Source of the DNA: Candidatus Thorarchaeota archaeon
Lineage (GTDB): Archaea > Asgardarchaeota > Thorarchaeia > Thorarchaeales > Thorarchaeaceae
Direction: 5' to 3'
DNA length: 13,019 bases
Assembly: GCA_016840245.1 (NCBI GenBank)
Contig: JAEOST010000338.1
Location: forward strand, 1-13,019
Shown here: in pieces, positions 5,698 to 12,951 of the stretch
Layout of the letters: each line of letters starts with the position of its first letter
Numbering within the stretch: the stretch's first letter is position 1
Made by a program: the position numbers and the translations under genes
Notes under the pieces: generated by a model
Database searches by the model: none
The model's input: the letters and a program-made list of their open reading frames with translations, nothing else
Told to the model about the DNA's origin: nothing

Positions 5698-7656
5698 TCA
5701 CGTTTTTGTCTGGACAATATAACTGTCAGAACGTGGAATGTACGCACCCTTGAGAAATCGTCGGAAGAGGGTCATTACAGCACTTCTTCGCAGACCACGC
5801 TCACGTGCAAATGAAGTCACTCGGATATAGCCCTGAGTAGATGCAAGCTTTCTCAGTTCTTTAACCCATTCAGCACTTACAACCATCCCTGCACTTCCAA
5901 CTAACACTTCTGTGTCTAATAATTCGTGTTCAAGTATTTCTACTAAGTCATCCATATTCAAGTGCAGATTCTTTGCGGTCCTCTGTAAATCATAAATGCC
6001 ATCATTTTGTAATCGCCATCTGAGGGGTTTGATTACAGATTGCTTCTCGATGTACTTTTCATCTGAAGTTCTTACACCATCGAGCTTGATTTCTTCCACT
6101 ACACTCTCCAAATCAGTGAGGTCTAATCCCATCTCAGTAGCTATCTCTTGGAGATCAACTAGACCCTCGTCCTTGAATTTGGTCTTGATAGAATCTCTGA
6201 GTGCAGATGCTGGAACTAACGAACCAGTCTTGGTCAGAAGTGCATCGGTTTCGATCTGAGCTAAGATGGCCTCAGCCTCACCATGCCGAATGTCCATTCT
6301 CTTAGCCAACACATCAGGTTGTACTGGTCGTCCTTTCTTCAAGTTGGCTTGAATCCATCGTCGAGTCCAACTCAATGACAGGAAATCACCATTCTGCGTG
6401 ATAAGTACACGAATACCAAAACGCTTGATGAGAGCAGCTGTTTCATAACTTGTCAGACCCCAGAGAGTCTCGCATTTGCTGACCTCAATGATTCCACCAT
6501 CACGGATCTCATCAAGCAGCCAGAGTCTGTATTTCCAAATCGAAACAAATCGCCCATCCTTGGTCTGCCTGATTCCTGAGATGCCTCGTAGAATTCCTTC
6601 AATCACTTTCACATCTATACCATATGACTTGGCTTCTTCTCGAGGTGTAACTACTCCAGTCAGTTCCAAATCTTCATTGAGTCGCTCACGAAGATAATCA
6701 AGAAGAATGAGTGAGTCGTCCTTTGAACTCACAAAACTGAGCCCCAGACCTTTCAGGACACGTTCAATATCAGTTGACCTGACGAGTAATCGTTGTTGCT
6801 CATCACTGAGATCGAGGATTCCCTCTGACTCAATACGTTCCCTGAGATAGCGTTGCAGCAGATGTGCTGGAATCAAGCGACCATCTGTTGTACTCACCAT
6901 TTTCCATTTTAGAAGTTTGATTGCTCGAAGAATGTCAGATTCTGATAACATGAATCGTTCAGCCACTTCTTTCTGGCTTAGAAATCCATTGCGCTCGACT
7001 ATACGTTCTAGAGTACGCTCCAACCAATCAATGGAGAGAAGAGGTCCTTCTGAAGAACTGAAGAGTTTCCAGTTCCATGTTTCAATCAGACGTACAAGTT
7101 CTTCACGTGGAACACTCATCCTCTGTGCTTCTGAGTGAATCTCAATTCGTCCATGAAGATCAAGGGCATCCTTCATTCGACCCTTCAAATCTGGCACTAA
7201 CAGATAGTCACCATCTTTCGTCAGGACAACATCAAGACCCTCCTTAGAGGAGAGTTCGTCCACAATCTCACCAATAACACTCTCAGAGATGTCCCATCTT
7301 GAGGAAATTCTCTGAACGTGAAGAATTGCCTCCTCAGTCAACATCTCGCGAACTCGTAGATACATCAACGGATAAGAGAGAACACGCGTCCCTCCGAAGC
7401 TAAGAACTCCATTCTCAGACCTCTTGATCAAACCACGTATGGTTGATCTGTCAAGTTGTCTTTTGTCAAGAGTCTCAGCAATCTCCGCTACTGACAATGA
7501 GAAACTTGAATGTAGCATTGAATCAAGCATGCTAACCTGTCTCTCTCGGACTCGCACAGCCCAGCTATAGATACCCGCAACTATAGCAGCGCATAGTAGT
7601 ATCGCCACTATGAGCACAACAAGTGGGTCTTCTAGTAGAGTGAACTGCAGGAGCAT
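5698..7656 (-). CDS. Membrane-anchored tandem winged-helix repeat protein, UFL1/UFBP1-like
   Basis: A 652-residue protein. One hydrophobic helix (about 11-32) is followed by R35, R37, R39, so by the positive-inside rule the rest is cytoplasmic. From about 42 to 648 I count about eleven repeats of 53-57 residues, each a helix-turn-helix then a two-stranded wing ending in a motif like KDGDYLLVPD (147-156), TTDGRLIPA (256-264), TKDGRFVSI (365-373) or KTGSLVPA (476-483), which runs into the first helix of the next unit. This head-to-tail packing of winged helices closely resembles eukaryotic UFL1, the UFM1 ligase scaffold; the anchor recalls its partner UFBP1/DDRGK1, a single membrane helix plus winged helix. 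There is no catalytic motif, as in UFL1. Alternatives: an ESCRT-II-like or membrane-tethered DNA-binding scaffold. It starts 30 bases after the P-type ATPase with no clear promoter or ribosome site between, so cotranscription is likely. The repeat architecture is seen; the UFL1 link is inference from remembered sequence. Confidence 0.6.
   Translation of the reverse strand: MLLQFTLLEDPLVVLIVAILLCAAIVAGIYSWAVRVRERQVSMLDSMLHSSFSLSVAEIAETLDKRQLDRSTIRGLIKRSENGVLSFGGTRVLSYPLMYLRVREMLTEEAILHVQRISSRWDISESVIGEIVDELSSKEGLDVVLTKDGDYLLVPDLKGRMKDALDLHGRIEIHSEAQRMSVPREELVRLIETWNWKLFSSSEGPLLSIDWLERTLERIVERNGFLSQKEVAERFMLSESDILRAIKLLKWKMVSTTDGRLIPAHLLQRYLRERIESEGILDLSDEQQRLLVRSTDIERVLKGLGLSFVSSKDDSLILLDYLRERLNEDLELTGVVTPREEAKSYGIDVKVIEGILRGISGIRQTKDGRFVSIWKYRLWLLDEIRDGGIIEVSKCETLWGLTSYETAALIKRFGIRVLITQNGDFLSLSWTRRWIQANLKKGRPVQPDVLAKRMDIRHGEAEAILAQIETDALLTKTGSLVPASALRDSIKTKFKDEGLVDLQEIATEMGLDLTDLESVVEEIKLDGVRTSDEKYIEKQSVIKPLRWRLQNDGIYDLQRTAKNLHLNMDDLVEILEHELLDTEVLVGSAGMVVSAEWVKELRKLASTQGYIRVTSFARERGLRRSAVMTLFRRFLKGAYIPRSDSYIVQTKT
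5713..7533 (-). repeat. About eleven tandem winged-helix protein repeats
   Basis: Repeat boundaries in residues of the encoded protein are roughly 42-97, 98-155, 156-209, 210-263, 264-320, 321-374, 375-430, 431-483, 484-539, 540-594 and 595-648. Each unit reads as basic/hydrophobic helix, short turn with a small residue, recognition-like helix ending in hydrophobic-x-x-hydrophobic, then a wing containing D-G or T-G. The DNA of the units is not obviously repetitive, so the duplications are old. Confidence 0.6.
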
Positions 7657-7686
7657 GATTAGGTTCTCGATTCTTATTTGTTACTT

Positions 7687-10617
7687 CTAAAGTGTCATAC
7701 TGTTTTCTCTTAAGCTCCTCTTGTATATCTCAACTCCAAGTATGGCAGGTAGTGCACATAATATGCATATCAACCAGTCAAATGCAGTCAATGGCATAAA
7801 GAAGAAGTCCAATCCATATGAAGACAATATCTCCTGAACCATTGGAACGTACATGAGTAATAGATGTGCCAGGTAAATCAGACCAAGGAATATCACAAAA
7901 CGCTCAATTCCAGGCTCTCTGATGGACTTAGAGAGAGGCATGTTAATTCGTCGGATAAGAAGAACCATTATGCTCTCAACAAGAAGAATCACCGTCAACA
8001 TCATGATGGTGGCTTTCGCAAAAGCTTGTTCCTGATAGGAGAAACCGAAGTCGCCGTAGAAGCCCTGCAGATTCTCAGGGGTTACATAGATGACACCGTT
8101 TCCAGGTATAATAGTTAGAGCGTAGATAACCACAGCTCCAATAACCATTAGGATGACATTGATAGCCATGAACTTACCCAGAGGTCGAGTAATGATCTCC
8201 TCACTATCCCTAGGCTTCTCTTCCATCGCGCGAGGTGATATTTTGTCGAAGATTAGAGCTAATCCAGGGAATGTGTGTGTTGTTACAACCAAGTACGGGC
8301 TTTGCCAAGTAGATAGGATGTTGATAGTAGGTAAGATGAATAGGGCGCCGAAGAAGATTATACTCTCGAACAGATTTATTGCCACATAGAAGTAGATCAT
8401 CATTCTGATCTTTGTAAAGAGACCTCGACCCTGATGAACACCAGTAACTATTGATGCAAAGCTGTCATCAGTAATGACTAGATCCGCAGCCTCTTTCGCA
8501 ACATCAGTTCCAGTGATGCCCATAGCAATTCCTGCATCACTCATAGCAAGAGCCAGAGCGTCGTTTACACCATCCCCAGTCATTGCTACTACTTTACCCT
8601 GCTCTTGAAATCGCTCTACGATTACCTGCTTATGAGCAGGATTGACACGAGCGTATACACTGACTTTATCGAACTCATGAGTGGTCAATGATTCAATCTG
8701 ACCACCCTCGACTGCAAGAGAGCCTGGTTTGTATATATTCAGTTCCTCAGCAATAGTCTGAGCTGTTGCCGCAGAGTCACCTGTAATCATGACGACATCA
8801 ATTCCTGCACTATGACAGTCATTGACAGCTTCTTTCACACCCTCTCTAGGTGGATCAACAAGTACTGCAAAACCAAGGTAGACTAAGTCGTTCTCAGCTA
8901 TATCACGAGCCGTGGGGCCTGTAGGAGCTTTGTCTAATTCACGATAGGCTAACGATATGACTCTGTATCCCCTCTTAGCAAACCCACTTGACATCTCTTT
9001 AATTTCTGATAGGTCCTTTTCTGTCATAGGACCTGGTTTTCCAGGCTCATTCTGCATAGTGCAACGTGGTAGTAGTACTTCAGTTGCTCCTTTAACAAAC
9101 GAGATGAACTTTTTCCCATCTTCACAAATCTTGGACATTCGTTTTAGTTCCGACTCAAATGGGAACTCTTCAATTATCTTGTAACGCTTTTTCAACTCAA
9201 CCTCATCGAGACCACTCTTCCTGAAGAGAGATAGAAGTGCAGCATCAGTTGGATCGCCTAGTGGAACCCACTCTTTGCAACCGTCTAAACCTTCTCGGAG
9301 CTCAAGCTCAGAATCATTATCAATACCTCCACAAACAATCAATCTGTAGAGGCCTTTCCAACCCTCAATATCACTCACAAGTACTTGGTCGGATGCGTTA
9401 ATGTTATCCATTGCAGATTGCTCTTTCATACGGAAGACTTGACCAGTGGGCTCATATCCTGCACCCGTGATGCTGTAGAGGTTCTCAGTGTCCCAGCAGA
9501 ACTTTACCGTCATTTGATTCCTAGTCATGGTGCCGGTCTTGTCAGAGCAAATCACACTGACTCGTCCTAGGCTCTCGACAGCGGATAAATCGCGAATAAT
9601 CACACCTAGTTTAGCCATAGCTAAAACGCCAGTTAGAAGAACAATTGTTGTCAGTAGTGGAATGTTGATTGGCATTATTGTCATTGCCCGGGTAATACCC
9701 TCAGTCAATTGAGAAGCAATATTGACGGGAGTCAAATCCCACGGTGTCGCACTCAAGAGTGGGTAGAGGAAAACCTGCCAGAGAAATGAGATTACCATTA
9801 GGGCGATTGCAGCAATTCCCAAGTATTTTGCTAAGAGGTTGACTTTCTTACGAAGGGGTATATCCCCAGTGTTCAATGACTCTAATTCACCCTGAATCTT
9901 ACCAATTTCAGTTGAACCACCAGTAGTTGTAGTAATCACCTTCGCTGTACCTGTAGTAACATAGGTTCCAAAATAGACCATATTTGCTCGATCGGATAGA
10001 GCTGAATCATGAATCACATTTGCTTTGTGATCCTTGGTAGAAGGTACGCTCTCTCCAGTAAGTGAGGCCTCATTTGTCGCAAGATTTGAGCTAGTAATTA
10101 GACGTGCATCCACAGGAATCTTGTCACCCTGTTCTAGTTTGATGATATCACCAGGGACCACATCAAATGGGGTGATTAGTATCTCAGAGCCGCCACGAAT
10201 GACTCGTACATCCCCAGCAGACAGCTTTTCAAGTGCTTCTAGTTTCTTCTGTGCCCTGAATTGCTGAAAGATTGCCACAAGTGCATTAACTGCAACTATT
10301 CCAAGCCAGACTGTCGCTTGACCAATCTCATTATCAGTGTCAGGGAAGAGAAGTGCTAGAATGAGTAAAGCAAAGGAGCTTAGCAGATAGATAGTGATGA
10401 GCCAATTGAGTATGGGAGCAAAATACACCTTCCAGATAGATCCCTTGATTTTTGCAATCTTATTCTCACCATATCGTTCAAGACGCTCACGAGCTTCTTG
10501 AACTGAGAGACCCTGATCTGGATCAACAGAGAGAGATGATAGTACTTCATCAAGTGGCATAGAATGATACGGAGCTGGTTCATGCTCTGTGGCTTGAGTG
10601 GCGACGCTCTCTGTCAT
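7687..10617 (-). CDS. P-type cation-transporting ATPase, P2-like with atypical ion site
   Basis: ATP-driven ion pump of the inner membrane, 976 residues, ten predicted helices. Domain order: N-terminal cation-ATPase domain (17-60), M1-M2 (66-118), actuator with TGES (187-190), M3-M4 (263-335), phosphorylation loop CSDKTGT with D359, nucleotide domain with KGAT (509-512), DPPR (588-591), TGD (612-614), hinge TGDGVND (680-686), M5-M10 (738-965). Overall it follows the SERCA/PMR1 plan, but the M4 ion motif PEGLP is replaced by PINIP (316-320), and M6 has H781 where SERCA has Asp800 and V778 where it has Asn796. M5 keeps N748 and E751 (SERCA N768, E771). The transported ion is therefore uncertain. 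The start is supported by GAGGT (10624-10628), 6 bases before the ATG at 10617. The winged-helix gene follows after 30 bases, so the two may be one operon. P-type assignment is certain; specificity is not. Confidence 0.93.
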   Translation of the reverse strand: MTESVATQATEHEPAPYHSMPLDEVLSSLSVDPDQGLSVQEARERLERYGENKIAKIKGSIWKVYFAPILNWLITIYLLSSFALLILALLFPDTDNEIGQATVWLGIVAVNALVAIFQQFRAQKKLEALEKLSAGDVRVIRGGSEILITPFDVVPGDIIKLEQGDKIPVDARLITSSNLATNEASLTGESVPSTKDHKANVIHDSALSDRANMVYFGTYVTTGTAKVITTTTGGSTEIGKIQGELESLNTGDIPLRKKVNLLAKYLGIAAIALMVISFLWQVFLYPLLSATPWDLTPVNIASQLTEGITRAMTIMPINIPLLTTIVLLTGVLAMAKLGVIIRDLSAVESLGRVSVICSDKTGTMTRNQMTVKFCWDTENLYSITGAGYEPTGQVFRMKEQSAMDNINASDQVLVSDIEGWKGLYRLIVCGGIDNDSELELREGLDGCKEWVPLGDPTDAALLSLFRKSGLDEVELKKRYKIIEEFPFESELKRMSKICEDGKKFISFVKGATEVLLPRCTMQNEPGKPGPMTEKDLSEIKEMSSGFAKRGYRVISLAYRELDKAPTGPTARDIAENDLVYLGFAVLVDPPREGVKEAVNDCHSAGIDVVMITGDSAATAQTIAEELNIYKPGSLAVEGGQIESLTTHEFDKVSVYARVNPAHKQVIVERFQEQGKVVAMTGDGVNDALALAMSDAGIAMGITGTDVAKEAADLVITDDSFASIVTGVHQGRGLFTKIRMMIYFYVAINLFESIIFFGALFILPTINILSTWQSPYLVVTTHTFPGLALIFDKISPRAMEEKPRDSEEIITRPLGKFMAINVILMVIGAVVIYALTIIPGNGVIYVTPENLQGFYGDFGFSYQEQAFAKATIMMLTVILLVESIMVLLIRRINMPLSKSIREPGIERFVIFLGLIYLAHLLLMYVPMVQEILSSYGLDFFFMPLTAFDWLICILCALPAILGVEIYKRSLRENSMTL

Positions 10618-10623
10618 CTGTCT

Positions 10624-10668
10624 ACCTCTTATGTTCCCGGTTCAATTGGAAATGTAACAGATAAATGA
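10624..10668 (-). promoter_or_regulatory. P-type ATPase promoter region and ribosome site
   Basis: On the minus strand ATTTAT (about 10661-10666) is a modest TATA candidate, predicting a start near 10638, and AAGAGGTAG (10622-10630) is a clear ribosome site before the ATG at 10617. This 168-base spacer (10618-10785) also serves the divergent protease. It contains a 7-base inverted repeat TTCCCGG (10634-10640) / CCGGGAA (10692-10698) that could be a regulator site. Confidence 0.4.
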
Positions 10669-10767
10669 ACTTGTAATAGACAACTCCATCTCCGGGAAAC
10701 GTATGGTCAGGTAGACATCCAACCTTTAGAATGTTTTCTCCTCCGAAAGAGTTGCTTTTACTCACCA

Positions 10768-10785
10768 TAGTCGATAGGTTCATCT
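10768..10785 (+). repeat. Start-proximal element, copy 1 (upstream of protease)
   Basis: TAGTCGATAGGTTCATCT directly precedes the protease ATG and recurs without a mismatch at 12934-12951, directly before the next gene. It includes AGGT, 6 bases before the ATG, which could act as a short ribosome site. The identity continues into the coding region (46 of 51 bases over 17 codons). Confidence 0.8.
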
Positions 10786-12882
10786 ATGTACAGATGGTTG
10801 AGTTATAGTGGTGAACAGAAACCGATGATGCACGCCGCTGGCTCTAGTTGGAGTTCTGTTGGGTCTGACCAAGGCCCGTCTTCAGGAAACAGAAAGATTG
10901 TAGCAATAACTGTGATTCTAATAATGATCATTGGAGCTTCAAGTGTGATATTGCTTGATCTCACCTCAAATGGTCACACTTCAACTAATACTACTTCGAC
11001 TACTATCACTTCAACTATTCCAACTTCAACTATTCCAACTTCAACTAATCTTACAACTACTGTACCACCGGTAATCGATAATCCGATCAGAGTTGCTGTA
11101 ATTGATTCAGGTATTAATTCTGACTCGACACTGTCTGGAAAGGTAGTTCTTGGGATGAGCTTCGTGCAAACAATTTACGGCTATGATAGTGACGACCTCA
11201 CTGTAACTGATGCGTCGCCAGATGTTGAACATGGGACACTTGTTGCTAAGACGGTTGTCTCACAAAGTCCAAGCGCAGTGATAGTTAATGCGAAAGCAAT
11301 TGACATTGATGGAGTAGCAACCACAGCAGGTTTAATCGCGGCTATAGAATGGGCTGTTGAGGTCAATTGCTCAGTCATAAATCTCAGTCTTGGCTCTGTG
11401 CCATCATTTGGTGATACACTAGAGCAGGTTGTTGAATGGGCCCATTCCAGGGGTGTAGTAGTTGTAGCTGCTGCAGGGAATGATAATGAAGATGGGCTCA
11501 TGGGCAATAGCATCAACTCTCCTAGTGTATTTCCACATGTGATATCAGTCGCAGCATTGACACAAATCAATACCCCTGCAGACTACTCAAGCCGTGGTCC
11601 AACAGTGACAAGGACCATGAAACCGGACATCTCGGCGTTAGGTGTTGTATCAACAGAGTCGGCCACGTACTATGGAACTAGTTTTGCCTCCCCCAGAGTT
11701 GCAGGGATTGCTGCAGAACTCCTTGCATTGTGCCTGACCAATGACTTTGCCTATACTCCAGGTCTCATCAAGACTGCTCTAATGAAGGGAGCAACACCAT
11801 TGGCCTATCCCGAATATGAAGTAGGCGCCGGGATGATTAACCTTCAAGAGTCATGGGATTTGATTTTAACAAATTCTGTGAATGAATCTTTTTGTTCTCT
11901 AACCTATGTACATCCTGGAGAGCTGCCAGTTGATTATGAACGTCTCTTCTGGGGTGATGTCTATGAGTTCAATATCGAAATCATTAATGGATGGGAAACT
12001 GAATATGACATCACAATAGAAAGTGATACTCCCACTATCTTTGACTTACCAAGTCAGGTTATAGTCAATCAGACGGATTATGTTTCTCTGACTCTGCATG
12101 TCCCATTAGTTGGATTGATGAACTATTCTGCACGTATCAACTTCTCCTCAACAGAGCTTGGTTCCCATGTTTTAGAGATTGCATTCTCACCTGCAACTTC
12201 GATAGCCAAGGTAGCAATTGATGTAAGTCATACGACCTGGTCGATTGATAGTACATATGGGCAGTTCAGAGATCTCTATCTCACCTTGGTTGAAAATAAC
12301 ATTTCAGTGACCGAGATCAATGACAGAAACGATATCACCTTGAGTAATCTGATGGCGTATGATGCCGTACTGATACTTGATCCCTGTGTTTGGGATCGTA
12401 ATGAAACCGACCCTCTAAATCCAGAGTTATTCTCCACTCCATTTACAATAGCAGAAGAACAGGCATACCAGGATTATTTCAATGCTGGAGGTGGTATCTT
12501 CGTTGCCGCCCTCTCCAATGACTCCCTTGACATTGGCTCTCTCAATGACTTCCTTAATTGGACCGGGTTCTCATTGGAATTCAACCAGATACCAATCTTT
12601 GGTGACACAGTTGAAATAACTAACATATTCACACATCCAATAACAAACGGAATTGACTCCTTCGATTATTCTGGTGCAGCGATTAATGTACCAGTATCTG
12701 GCGAGATTTTGGCTCAACGTAGTGGGAATTCGGTTCTAGGAGCTCTCGATGGAGTTGGCCGCTTTGTACTCAGTGGAAGTAACTTCCATATTGATAACTG
12801 GGGCATGTCAGGTGAGTACTATTCGGACTATAACGATGAGTTAGCACTTCAGATTGTACTTTGGTTGTGCGGACTGTTGTAG
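10786..12882 (+). CDS. Membrane-anchored subtilisin-like (S8) serine protease with C-terminal GATase-like domain
   Basis: A 698-residue protein: a 37-residue N-terminal tail, one membrane helix (about 38-58), a Thr/Ser-rich linker (60-94), then an S8 peptidase domain (100-360), a beta-sandwich (about 385-468) and a C-terminal alpha/beta domain (about 474-698). The catalytic triad is visible: D107 in VAVIDSGI, H149 in EHGTLVA, S299 in GTSFASP, plus oxyanion N232 in AAAGNDN. The membrane helix with an outside catalytic region predicts a cell-surface protease. The C-terminal domain, with STYGQFRDLYLTLVENNISV (489-508), AGGGIFVAALSND (567-579) and GRFVLSGSNFHID (658-670), resembles the glutamine-amidotransferase-like region that follows the S8 domain in eukaryotic site-1 protease; this link is recalled, not computed. 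There is no obvious propeptide between linker and catalytic domain, so autoprocessing is uncertain. The conserved DNA before ATG 10786, shared with the next gene, supports this start over Met14/Met15. Confidence 0.88.
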   Translation: MYRWLSYSGEQKPMMHAAGSSWSSVGSDQGPSSGNRKIVAITVILIMIIGASSVILLDLTSNGHTSTNTTSTTITSTIPTSTIPTSTNLTTTVPPVIDNPIRVAVIDSGINSDSTLSGKVVLGMSFVQTIYGYDSDDLTVTDASPDVEHGTLVAKTVVSQSPSAVIVNAKAIDIDGVATTAGLIAAIEWAVEVNCSVINLSLGSVPSFGDTLEQVVEWAHSRGVVVVAAAGNDNEDGLMGNSINSPSVFPHVISVAALTQINTPADYSSRGPTVTRTMKPDISALGVVSTESATYYGTSFASPRVAGIAAELLALCLTNDFAYTPGLIKTALMKGATPLAYPEYEVGAGMINLQESWDLILTNSVNESFCSLTYVHPGELPVDYERLFWGDVYEFNIEIINGWETEYDITIESDTPTIFDLPSQVIVNQTDYVSLTLHVPLVGLMNYSARINFSSTELGSHVLEIAFSPATSIAKVAIDVSHTTWSIDSTYGQFRDLYLTLVENNISVTEINDRNDITLSNLMAYDAVLILDPCVWDRNETDPLNPELFSTPFTIAEEQAYQDYFNAGGGIFVAALSNDSLDIGSLNDFLNWTGFSLEFNQIPIFGDTVEITNIFTHPITNGIDSFDYSGAAINVPVSGEILAQRSGNSVLGALDGVGRFVLSGSNFHIDNWGMSGEYYSDYNDELALQIVLWLCGLL
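11008..11047 (+). repeat. 15-base tandem repeat in the Thr-rich linker
   Basis: The unit ACTTCAACTATTCCA occurs twice perfectly (11008-11022, 11023-11037) and a third time for 10 bases (11038-11047), coding TSTIP repeats in the protease linker. Perfect copies imply recent slippage, so linker length may vary between strains. The linker is rich in Thr and would suit O-glycosylation. Confidence 0.85.
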
Positions 12883-12933
12883 ACCCAATAAATGAAAGTG
12901 CATTGTATCAGATTGATTGATTCTCACTAGCCG

Positions 12934-12951
12934 TAGTCGATAGGTTCATCT
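12934..12951 (+). repeat. Start-proximal element, copy 2
   Basis: Identical over 18 bases to 10768-10785 and likewise placed directly before an ATG. The spacer upstream of it (12883-12933) shares only a short CTCAC with the first copy and holds no clear TATA box. Confidence 0.8.

Noticed and set aside
3036..10731. 14-base identity TCCAACCTTTAGAA at 3036-3049 and 10718-10731, both upstream of plus-strand genes
   Set aside because: A 14-base match between two places in a 13 kb window is not improbable by chance (order of 0.3 expected), and the positions relative to the start codons differ (13 versus about 55 bases).
11181..11570. 129-residue minus-strand open frame inside the protease
   Set aside because: It is antisense to the catalytic Asp/His-to-Asn core of a clear S8 protease, with no independent start signal.
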